Of a stretch of 6,785 nucleotides of DNA, positions 1-6,347 are shown piece after piece. Each line of letters opens with the position of its first letter. The first letter of the stretch is position 1. Position numbers and translations under genes: made by a program. Under the pieces are notes generated by a model. That model made no database searches. It was given only the letters and a program-made list of their open reading frames with translations, and had not been told where the DNA came from. Source of the stretch: Bacteroidales bacterium UBA4912 (GTDB lineage Bacteria > Bacteroidota > Bacteroidia > Bacteroidales > Dysgonomonadaceae); NCBI GenBank assembly GCA_002398875.1, contig DHCC01000047.1:30187-36971 (forward strand). The letters are read 5' to 3'.

Positions 1-569
1 TCATCCGCCATAGCAGAAAAGAAGTCGCAATAAACCACACCCTTTTTTGAAGCATATTCTTTAATCCTCTTGTTTAGCTCAACAATCTTAGGGGCGGGTT
101 CCAAACCTTTGCGCCACGGGAAATTATAAGCCGGAAGCACAGAGCACAAAACAACCTGTATCCCATGTGCATGAGCAAGCTCTGTCATAGAGTGAAGGTT
201 ATCCTCTATCATCTCAAGAGAAGATGGACCCGTATTTCCTGCAATATCATTAACACCTGCTAAAATCACTACAACCTTAGGCCATAGATCAATTACGTCC
301 TGACGGAAACGCAGCAGCATCTGTGGAGTTGTCTGCCCGCTTATCCCTCTGTTAATATATTGTTTCTCTTCTGCGAAGAACTCAGGCACCTGATTAATCC
401 ATCCTTGTGTTATCGAGTTACCCATAAATACAACTCTGTCGTCACAAGCACGCACAGGCGCAAGCTTTTCATTTGCTTCTCTGAAATAGTTAAGATTAGC
501 CCAATCCTGAGCTTCAGAAAATAATAAACTGCATGTAATACACAGCATTGTTAACATAAGTTTTTTCAT
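1..569 (-). CDS. Secreted SGNH/GDSL-type hydrolase (esterase/acylhydrolase), C-terminus cut by window edge
   Basis: The frame is open from an ATG at 569 down to base 3, giving 189 codons with no stop, so the 3' end lies outside the window. Residues 1-20 form a signal peptide: a Lys-Lys start, a hydrophobic core and a plausible cleavage site after SEA at residue 20. There is no lipobox, so the product is probably periplasmic or secreted. SGNH-family blocks appear in order. Block I is FMGNSITQGW, with the predicted nucleophile Ser52. Block II is RGISGQTT, with oxyanion-hole Gly78. Block III is LAGVND, with Asn107. The block V Asp-x-x-His that would complete the catalytic site should lie beyond the left edge. 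Block I has Asn51 where the classical GDSL motif has Asp; I recall this variant as common in Bacteroidota members. The family cleaves esters (acetyl groups on sugars, lipids, platelet-activating-factor-like substrates), and the actual substrate cannot be told here. The gene diverges from the efflux operon and has no evident link to it. No Shine-Dalgarno precedes the ATG. Family assignment is confident; substrate is unknown. Confidence 0.9.
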   Translation of the reverse strand, partial: MKKLMLTMLCITCSLLFSEAQDWANLNYFREANEKLAPVRACDDRVVFMGNSITQGWINQVPEFFAEEKQYINRGISGQTTPQMLLRFRQDVIDLWPKVVVILAGVNDIAGNTGPSSLEMIEDNLHSMTELAHAHGIQVVLCSVLPAYNFPWRKGLEPAPKIVELNKRIKEYASKKGVVYCDFFSAMAD

Positions 570-596
570 ACTACAGATAATTTAAAATTTTAATGT

Positions 597-624
597 CAAA
601 AATAGTTATTTTAATTAAGAAAAA
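597..624 (-). promoter_or_regulatory. Candidate Bacteroidota-type promoter for the SGNH hydrolase
   Basis: Read on the minus strand, bases 604-597 spell TATTTTTG, a perfect match to the Bacteroidota -7 consensus TAnnTTTG. The -33 element (consensus TTTG) is weak: the closest candidate is a T-run at 624-621, about 16 bases upstream. Transcription would start near 590, leaving a leader of about 20 nt before the ATG at 569. This is a motif match in A+T-rich DNA, so a chance match is possible. Confidence 0.4.
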
Positions 625-639
625 GAGCTGATTCGTCGA

Positions 640-667
640 TATTAAATGAGGGTATGTCGATTTAATA
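640..667. repeat. 8-bp inverted repeat, possible operator
   Basis: TATTAAAT at 640-647 is the exact reverse complement of ATTTAATA at 660-667, with a 12-bp spacer and centres 20 bp apart. The same area also has the direct repeat GTCGAT at 635-640 and 656-661, 21 bp apart. Half-sites about two helical turns apart fit a dimeric or dimer-of-dimers regulator. The arms are pure A/T, so chance occurrence is a real alternative, and no cognate regulator is encoded in the window. Confidence 0.3.
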
Positions 668-707
668 ACCTAAAAAAACTAAAATCACATATTATCAGCA
701 CCCCTTA

Positions 708-739
708 TTTGTTGTATAATTGTACCTTTAGTTTCTTTG
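708..739 (+). promoter_or_regulatory. Weak candidate promoter for the efflux operon
   Basis: TTTG at 708-711 could be a Bacteroidota -33 element, and TTTCTTTG at 732-739 matches the -7 consensus TAnnTTTG at all but one fixed position (T for A). The 20-bp spacing is acceptable. Initiation would then fall only about 5 nt before the ATG at 749, an almost leaderless message. Alternatives are TACCTTTA at 723-730, which lacks a -33 partner, and a TATAAT at 715-720 of sigma-70 type. The choice among these is uncertain. Confidence 0.25.
714..725. promoter_or_regulatory. 12-bp near-palindrome in the operon promoter region
   Basis: GTATAATTGTAC reads as its own reverse complement except for one mismatched pair (positions 717 and 722). 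It lies about 23 bp upstream of the adaptor start, between the proposed -33 and -7 elements, a position where a repressor could block transcription. Symmetry does not extend outward, and it is shorter than most TetR- or MarR-type operators, so the call is tentative. Confidence 0.2.
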
Positions 740-748
740 CTTTTAATT

Positions 749-1864
749 ATGAATAAAAGAACCAGAATAATTGTTTTTACATCCATTGCAGTAATTATAC
801 TGGGAATGGCATTTTTCCCAACCATCAAAAGATTGTTTGCATCTGACAATCAAAACGGAGATCCCGGAAATCAGCCCTCGCAGGGCGGTGGTCCCGGTGC
901 TGCAAGATCAGAGCTTGTAGTCACTGCCACGGTACTGAAGCCACAAACACTCAACAATATGTTTCGTATCAGAGGAGTATTGTTGCCTGATGAAGAAGTA
1001 GATCTTACATTTGAATCTTCCGGAAAAATTACAGATATATATTTTGAAGAGGGAACCTATGTTCAGGAAGGAACCTTGCTGGCAAAGGTTAACGATGCAC
1101 CGTTACAGGCTGAGCTCAAGAAACTGGAGGCACAACTGCCTCTGGCAGAAGACAGACTATACCGTCAGCAAACTCTTTTAGATAAAGATGCTATCAGTCA
1201 GGAAACCTACCAGTCTGTAGCAACACAGCTCGAAACACTAAAGGCGGAAATTGAACTTGTCAAAGCAAGGATCAAACAAACGGAGCTGCGTGCACCATTC
1301 AGCGGCCTGCTCGGTCTCAGGCAAGTGAGTGAGGGTGCTTATGCATCACCTAATGTTGTTGTCTCTAATCTCACCAAAATCTCACCCCTGAAAATTGAAT
1401 TTTCTCTTACAGAGAATTTTGTAAATCTCATAAGACCCGGAAGTGAAGTTGCTTTTATGGTAGATAACAGTCTGGATGTCCGCAACGCCACCGTTTACGC
1501 AGTTGAATCACGCCTGGATGTCAGCACTCTTAGCTTGTTTGCCCGTGCAAGATATGACAACAGCGACGGAAAAATAAAACCGGGACAATCTGCAAGTGTA
1601 CAAATCAAGCTTGATGAGATAAACGACGCAATAGTGATACCCAGTATTTCAAGTGTTAAAGAGATGGGACGTGATATTGCTTATGTATATAAAAATGGAG
1701 CTGCTCAGGAAGTTGAAATTATTACAGGAATGCGAACAGCCGCCTCAGTAGAGGTAGTAAGCGGTCTTTCAGTTGGTGACACACTTCTCACAACCGGAGT
1801 TATGCAGTTAAGGACCGGAATGCCGGTCAGAATTGATCAATTCGTTGAAAACAACGCAAATTAA
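749..1864 (+). CDS. Efflux RND transporter periplasmic adaptor subunit (HlyD/AcrA/MdtA-like membrane fusion protein)
   Basis: This 371-aa protein should bridge the inner-membrane pump and the outer-membrane channel encoded downstream. An N-terminal segment (about residues 7-23) is a single hydrophobic anchor; no lipobox Cys is present, so it is membrane-anchored, not lipidated as AcrA is. A Gly/Pro/Gln/Asn-rich linker follows (33-52). The first half of the lipoyl-like domain (about 80-116, with SSGKITDIYFEEGTYVQEG) leads into an alpha-helical hairpin (about 117-180). The second lipoyl half begins at RAPFSG (181-186), then a beta-barrel (about 213-292) and a membrane-proximal domain to the C-terminus. 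At the hairpin turn, Arg139-x3-Leu143-x6-Ser150 matches the RLS motif used by AcrA-type adaptors to dock on TolC-like channels. I chose ATG 749 over an in-frame TTG at 737 because it directly precedes a normal MNKR-type N-terminus. There is no Shine-Dalgarno. It is first in the operon, and its stop lies 3 bp before the pump start, which suggests translational coupling. Confidence 0.95.
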   Translation: MNKRTRIIVFTSIAVIILGMAFFPTIKRLFASDNQNGDPGNQPSQGGGPGAARSELVVTATVLKPQTLNNMFRIRGVLLPDEEVDLTFESSGKITDIYFEEGTYVQEGTLLAKVNDAPLQAELKKLEAQLPLAEDRLYRQQTLLDKDAISQETYQSVATQLETLKAEIELVKARIKQTELRAPFSGLLGLRQVSEGAYASPNVVVSNLTKISPLKIEFSLTENFVNLIRPGSEVAFMVDNSLDVRNATVYAVESRLDVSTLSLFARARYDNSDGKIKPGQSASVQIKLDEINDAIVIPSISSVKEMGRDIAYVYKNGAAQEVEIITGMRTAASVEVVSGLSVGDTLLTTGVMQLRTGMPVRIDQFVENNAN

Positions 1865-1867
1865 GAC

Positions 1868-4800
1868 ATGAATTTATCCGAATTAAGTATAAAACGACCG
1901 GTTCTTGCAACCGTTATGGTGCTTATTATTATCATCTTTGGCATCATAGGTTATACAAGCCTGCCCGTTCGTGAATATCCCAACGTGGATAACCCTGTTA
2001 TCACTGTTCATGTTTCTTACCCCGGTGCCAATGCCGAGGTTATAGAAAATCAGATTACAGAACCACTGGAGCAGAATATAAACGGAATTCCGGGTATCAG
2101 GTCACTGGTCAGCCGCAGTAGCCAGGGCAGTTCACGTATCACTGTTGAGTTTGAACTAAGTGTAGATATGGAGACTGCCGCTAATGATGTAAGGGATAAG
2201 GTTTCTATCGCTCAAAGATATCTGCCCCGCGATGCCGACCCTCCAACAGTATCTAAGGCTGATGCCGACTCCGACCCGATCATGCAGATTACCGTTCAGA
2301 GTCCCACACGCTCACTCCTCGAGCTTTCTGAGATTGCTGATCTTACTGTAAAGGAGAGGTTGCAAACAATTTCCAATGTCAGTGCAGTTGAGATTTGGGG
2401 TGAGTACAGATATGCCATGCGACTATGGCTTGATCCAATCAGAATGGCTTCTTATAACATCACCCCTATGGATGTAAAAAGTGCTCTCGATAGGGAAAAT
2501 ATCGAACTGCCTGCAGGCAGTATTGAGGGAGATCATATCGAGCAGTCGATCCGCACCATGGGACTAATGGAGACACCCGAGGATTTTAATAATCTTATCC
2601 TGATTGAGGATGATTTCAGAATTGTAAGGTTTCGCGATGTAGGTTATGCCGAGCTGGATGCAGCTAACCGGCAGAACATTCTCCGCAGAAACGGAGTGCC
2701 GATGGTAAGTGCGGTAATTATACCTCAACCCGGTGCCAATCATATAAGTATAGCCGATGAAGTAAGAGTACGATTAGATCAAATGCAGAAGGACCTCCCC
2801 GAGGATGTTAAGCTTGATGTTGCATTTGATAACACAAAATTTATCAGGGCATCAATCAGTGAAGTACAGACAACCGTAATTATCGCTTTCCTGCTGGTTG
2901 TATTCATCATTTTTGTGTTCCTGCGAAACTGGAGGGTGACACTTATACCCGCCCTGGTTATTCCAATTTCACTTATAGGTATTTTCTTTGTGATGTATCT
3001 TGCCGGATTTTCTATCAATGTTTTGTCTATGCTGGCAATTGTTCTGGCAGTGGGACTTGTTGTTGATGATGCTATTGTGGTAACAGAGAACATCTTCAAG
3101 AAGGTAGAAAGCGGGATGAACCCGGAAGAAGCATCTATAGAAGGATCCAAAGAGATTTTCTTTGCAGTAATCTCTACAACAATTACACTTGTTGCAATAT
3201 TCTTCCCGATAGTATTCCTGGAAGGTATGACGGGCAGACTCTTCAGGGAATTCAGTATCGTAATTTCAGGTGCAGTTATAATATCATCCTTTGTAGCACT
3301 CTCGTTTGTTCCGATGCTATCATCCAAGATGCTTAAGAAGGGTAGGAAAAAGAGTAGATTTTACAATAAGACCGAAGTGTTCTTTGACGGTATGAACAGA
3401 TTCTACCATAAAACCCTCACCTCTTTTATTAGCAGGAAATGGCTTGCATTCCCGACTATTGCACTTGCAGGGATACTTATTGCCGTTTTATGGAACACAA
3501 TTCCCGAAGAGATGGCACCGCTTGAAGACCGCTCGCAGATTATCGTTAGGAGTTCGGCACCCGAAGGTGCAACTTTTGAGTTTATAAGGGATTATACCGA
3601 CAGGATATCGGCAATTGCAGATTCAGTGGCACCCGAAAAAGAATCGAATATAACTATGACTCGCGGAGGATTTGGTATGGTACGCCTTGTATTGTCGGAT
3701 ATGGATGAGCGGGAGAGAAGTCAGATGGAAATTGCTGATGCTCTAACAGAGGCAGTGAGAAACGAAAATGCAGCACGTGCATTCGTACAGCAGCAGTCAA
3801 CCTTTGGCGGAAGGCGCTCAGGAATGCCTATCCAGTATGTACTTCAGGCTCCTAATATTGAGAAGCTTGAAGAGTTTATCCCCCCATTTCTCGAAAGGAT
3901 GAATGCCAGTCCCTATTTCCGTATGTCGGATGTAGATCTGAAATTCACCAAACCGGAAACAAGGATTATTATCGATAGGGATAAAGCTGCAATGCTTGGC
4001 GTTAGTACGCGTGATATCGGTCAGACCTTACAATATGCACTCAGCGGACAGCGTATGGGTTACTTCTATATGAATGGCAAGCAGTACCAGATACTGGGTG
4101 AGATTAACCGACAACAACGAAACACGCCGGTTGACCTGCGAACCATCTATATAAAAAACAATGTGGGACAGATGATTCAGATGGATAATCTGGTAAAACT
4201 GGAAGAGTCTGTTGCACCTCCTCAACTTTTCAGGTATAACAGGTTCAATTCTGCAACTATAACGGCAGGACTGGCTCCGGGATATGCTCTGGGTGAGGGA
4301 CTTGAAGAGATGGACCGCATAGCGGCGGATGTATTAGACGACTCGTTCAGAACAGCACTTGAAGGTGAATCAAGAAACTTCAGGGAGAGTTCATCAAGTC
4401 TGCTATTCGCTTTCGGTCTTGCTATATTATTGATCTTCCTTGTTATGGCAGCTCAGTTCGAAAGCTTCAAGGATCCTTTCGTAATTATGTTTACCGTTCC
4501 ACTGGCACTGTTTGGTGCCCTGTTGTTTATGTGGATATTTGGAATAACGCTGAATATTTACAGTCAGATTGGTATAATTATGCTTGTGGGACTTGTAGCT
4601 AAAAACGGTATTCTGATTGTTGAATTTGCAAATCAGCGCCAGAATGCGGGATTAAATAAACACCAGGCAATAATTGAAGCATCAGTTCAACGATTAAGAC
4701 CTATACTTATGACAAGTATTTCAACTATTCTGGGACTTCTACCTCTGGCTCTTGCCACAGGTGAAGGTGCAAACGGTCGTATTGCAATGGGTACCGCTGT

Positions 4801-4951
4801 TATTGGCGGATTATTAATCTCAACGCTTCTGACACTGTTTCTGATTCCGGCGATGTATATTTACCTGTCAACTGACAGAAAATCTGCCGAGGAAAAGAAG
4901 AACGGTAAAAATTTACTTGCAACAGAGAACGAACAGACTGAACTCAATTAA
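1868..4951 (+). CDS. RND efflux transporter permease (AcrB/HAE1-type, proton-driven)
   Basis: This 1027-aa inner-membrane pump, slightly shorter than E. coli AcrB (1049 aa), exports substrates by proton antiport. Layout: TM1 (about 10-31), first periplasmic porter/docking region (about 32-333), TM2-TM6 (about 335-485), a cytoplasmic linker rich in Lys/Arg (488-500), TM7 (about 525-543), second periplasmic region (about 545-842), TM8-TM12 (about 843-1000) and a charged cytoplasmic tail. The proton relay is intact: Asp400 and Asp401 in TM4 (GLVVDDAIVV) correspond to AcrB Asp407/Asp408, Lys912 in TM10 (GLVAKNGILIVEF) to Lys940, and Arg942 and Thr949 (RLRPILMTS) to Arg971 and Thr978. This is an HAE-type drug/amphiphile pump, not a heavy-metal (CusA) pump: the metal-relay methionines are not evident and the TM4 motif is the HAE form. 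The loop that carries Phe615/Phe617 in AcrB is shorter here (about residues 597-609). The start lies 3 bp after the adaptor stop without a clear ribosome-binding site. Substrate cannot be predicted. Confidence 0.97.
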   Translation: MNLSELSIKRPVLATVMVLIIIIFGIIGYTSLPVREYPNVDNPVITVHVSYPGANAEVIENQITEPLEQNINGIPGIRSLVSRSSQGSSRITVEFELSVDMETAANDVRDKVSIAQRYLPRDADPPTVSKADADSDPIMQITVQSPTRSLLELSEIADLTVKERLQTISNVSAVEIWGEYRYAMRLWLDPIRMASYNITPMDVKSALDRENIELPAGSIEGDHIEQSIRTMGLMETPEDFNNLILIEDDFRIVRFRDVGYAELDAANRQNILRRNGVPMVSAVIIPQPGANHISIADEVRVRLDQMQKDLPEDVKLDVAFDNTKFIRASISEVQTTVIIAFLLVVFIIFVFLRNWRVTLIPALVIPISLIGIFFVMYLAGFSINVLSMLAIVLAVGLVVDDAIVVTENIFKKVESGMNPEEASIEGSKEIFFAVISTTITLVAIFFPIVFLEGMTGRLFREFSIVISGAVIISSFVALSFVPMLSSKMLKKGRKKSRFYNKTEVFFDGMNRFYHKTLTSFISRKWLAFPTIALAGILIAVLWNTIPEEMAPLEDRSQIIVRSSAPEGATFEFIRDYTDRISAIADSVAPEKESNITMTRGGFGMVRLVLSDMDERERSQMEIADALTEAVRNENAARAFVQQQSTFGGRRSGMPIQYVLQAPNIEKLEEFIPPFLERMNASPYFRMSDVDLKFTKPETRIIIDRDKAAMLGVSTRDIGQTLQYALSGQRMGYFYMNGKQYQILGEINRQQRNTPVDLRTIYIKNNVGQMIQMDNLVKLEESVAPPQLFRYNRFNSATITAGLAPGYALGEGLEEMDRIAADVLDDSFRTALEGESRNFRESSSSLLFAFGLAILLIFLVMAAQFESFKDPFVIMFTVPLALFGALLFMWIFGITLNIYSQIGIIMLVGLVAKNGILIVEFANQRQNAGLNKHQAIIEASVQRLRPILMTSISTILGLLPLALATGEGANGRIAMGTAVIGGLLISTLLTLFLIPAMYIYLSTDRKSAEEKKNGKNLLATENEQTELN

Positions 4952-4971
4952 GATTTAGATTAAGATTTAGA
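4947..4971 (+). repeat. 12-bp tandem repeat spanning the pump stop codon
   Basis: The unit TTAAGATTTAGA occurs twice without mismatch (4948-4959 and 4960-4971), with one extra matching base on the left. The first copy contains the pump's TAA stop (4949-4951). Because the unit is a multiple of three, the second copy places another TAA in the same frame at 4961-4963. The repeat fills most of the 29-bp gap before the channel gene. It looks like a simple local duplication, by slippage, that left a backup stop codon. Confidence 0.85.
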
Positions 4972-4980
4972 AAGATTATC

Positions 4981-6342
4981 ATGATAATTTTTACTCAAGA
5001 AAAGAGACGCTTCTTTTTTTTACTACTGTTTACAACACTTGCCCTGACGGTGCATCCTCAGTCACAGGAACGACCAAAAATAGAGAATGTTCTTGACCTT
5101 CGGGAATGCCTCAGGATTGGTCTTGAAAACAATTTCGACCTTCAGATAGCACGCAACGAGGAGATGATTTCAGATAACAATGTCACTCTCGGAAATGCCG
5201 GATATCTCCCCCAAGTGAGTCTCAATTCAGGCTACAATCTGCGAAGCAACAATTCAGATCAGTTCCCCGCAGGTGATACGGAAGTTGTAGAAAATCGCAA
5301 CTCCAACACCCAAACACTTGATGCGGGTCTGAATCTCAACTGGTCGATTTTTGAAGGCTTCAAAGTTCAAACAAACTATCAGCGTCTTAAAGAGCTTCAG
5401 TCGGTTGGCGAACTATACACCCTCCTGGAGATGGAAAACCTTATTGCCGGACTGACAGCCGAATATTACAACTACGTGCAGCAACAAATCAGACTCGGCA
5501 ACCTTCAGTATGCCGTATCACTCTCTAAAGAGCGCCTGCGTATTGTAGAAGCCCGCTATCAGGTGGGATCACTTTCAAGACTCGACCTGCAGCAGGCAAG
5601 GGTGGATTTTAATGCCGACAGCTCACAATTGATTCAACAATACGAAATCCTCAACCGTTCGCGAATCAAGCTTAACGAACTGATGGGTGCGGATGTGGAA
5701 AGTCAGTTTATGGCTCAGGACACCACTATTATGTTAAACCCGTCTCTTGCAAAAGATGAACTTTTTGACATGACAATGGCGCAAAACACGTTTCTGCAGT
5801 TAAGTGAAAGCAATCTCACTCTCAGTGAGCTGGAACTAAAGAACCTGCAAAGCAGAAACTACCCCTACCTCCGTCTTAATACGGGATATGGATTCACTCA
5901 TTATAATTATAATACCGGCAATCTCGACCGGCAGCGCAGCTGGGGTCCCAATGTGGGAGTCACTCTGGGATATACTCTATTTGACGGATTCAACCGCAAA
6001 AGAGAACAAAAAAACCAACAGATCACAATCCGAAACAGGGAGCTGGAAGTTGAAAGAGACAAGCTTGTTATAGAGAGTGATTTTGCCAATATGTGGATGG
6101 CCTACCAAAATAATATCGAGCTCACCAACTTGGAGATAGAGAGCCTGGAAAATGCCACCATCAATTATGAAATCGCGATGGAAAGATACCAGATAGGCGA
6201 TCTGTCGGGACTTGAATTGCGAGAAGCACAAAACAGTCTGCTTGAGGCTGAGCAGCGACTGCTCACAGCTCAGTACAACACCAAACTATATGAGATTTCT
6301 TTAATGCAGATCAGTGGGAAAATAACGGAGTTTTTGCAGTAA
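4981..6342 (+). CDS. TolC-family outer membrane efflux channel
   Basis: This 453-aa protein is the outer-membrane exit duct for the pump. The N-terminus has a charged stretch (KRR at 8-10) and a hydrophobic core (11-24), typical of a Sec signal peptide cleaved near 25-29. There is no lipobox, so it is TolC-like, not a lipoprotein like OprM. The internal duplication typical of the family is plain: GYLPQVSLNSGY (74-85) pairs with RNYPYLRLNTGYGF (292-305); WSIFEGFKVQ (121-130) pairs with YTLFDGFNRK (331-340); and the helix tips RYQVGSLSRLDLQQA (192-206) pair with RYQIGDLSGLELREA (402-416). The paired strand segments form the trimeric outer-membrane barrel and the long helices form the periplasmic tunnel. 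By alignment with TolC, Glu412 and Glu415 take the places of aperture residues Asp371 and Asp374, and Asp202 that of Asp153. A weak purine-rich stretch (AGAAAG, 4969-4974) precedes the start. It is last in the operon and converges on the next gene with a 5-bp gap; no hairpin terminator is visible. Confidence 0.96.
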   Translation: MIIFTQEKRRFFFLLLFTTLALTVHPQSQERPKIENVLDLRECLRIGLENNFDLQIARNEEMISDNNVTLGNAGYLPQVSLNSGYNLRSNNSDQFPAGDTEVVENRNSNTQTLDAGLNLNWSIFEGFKVQTNYQRLKELQSVGELYTLLEMENLIAGLTAEYYNYVQQQIRLGNLQYAVSLSKERLRIVEARYQVGSLSRLDLQQARVDFNADSSQLIQQYEILNRSRIKLNELMGADVESQFMAQDTTIMLNPSLAKDELFDMTMAQNTFLQLSESNLTLSELELKNLQSRNYPYLRLNTGYGFTHYNYNTGNLDRQRSWGPNVGVTLGYTLFDGFNRKREQKNQQITIRNRELEVERDKLVIESDFANMWMAYQNNIELTNLEIESLENATINYEIAMERYQIGDLSGLELREAQNSLLEAEQRLLTAQYNTKLYEISLMQISGKITEFLQ

Positions 6343-6347
6343 ACCTT

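Larger units (their letters stand above)
570..748. other. Divergent intergenic region between SGNH hydrolase and efflux operon
   Basis: This 179-bp A+T-rich stretch separates the two divergent starts (569 minus, 749 plus). I see no RNA gene, no riboswitch-like structure and no convincing small ORF. It contains a good -7 element for the minus-strand gene, a weaker promoter candidate for the operon, an 8-bp inverted repeat (640-667) and a 12-bp near-palindrome (714-725). Any transcriptional control of the operon that is visible in this window must act here, because no regulator gene is next to it. Confidence 0.7.

Noticed and set aside
737..748. Upstream TTG start for the adaptor gene
   Set aside because: It adds only four residues before MNKR, has no Shine-Dalgarno and overlaps the proposed -7 element; ATG at 749 is the simpler start.
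2779..3327. 182-codon open frame on the minus strand inside the pump gene
   Set aside because: It lies wholly antisense to well-conserved pump sequence including TM2-TM6 and the proton-relay Asp pair. Its Ser/Thr/Ile-rich translation resembles no domain and is what antisense reading of hydrophobic codons produces.
4028..4225. 65-codon open frame on the minus strand inside the pump gene
   Set aside because: Antisense to the conserved second periplasmic region; no recognisable domain and no start signals.
5888..6231. Short open frames on both strands inside the channel gene (5888-6073 plus, 5907-6089 minus, 5977-6231 minus)
   Set aside because: All overlap the second repeat of the TolC-family gene, whose internal duplication shows it is the real coding frame.
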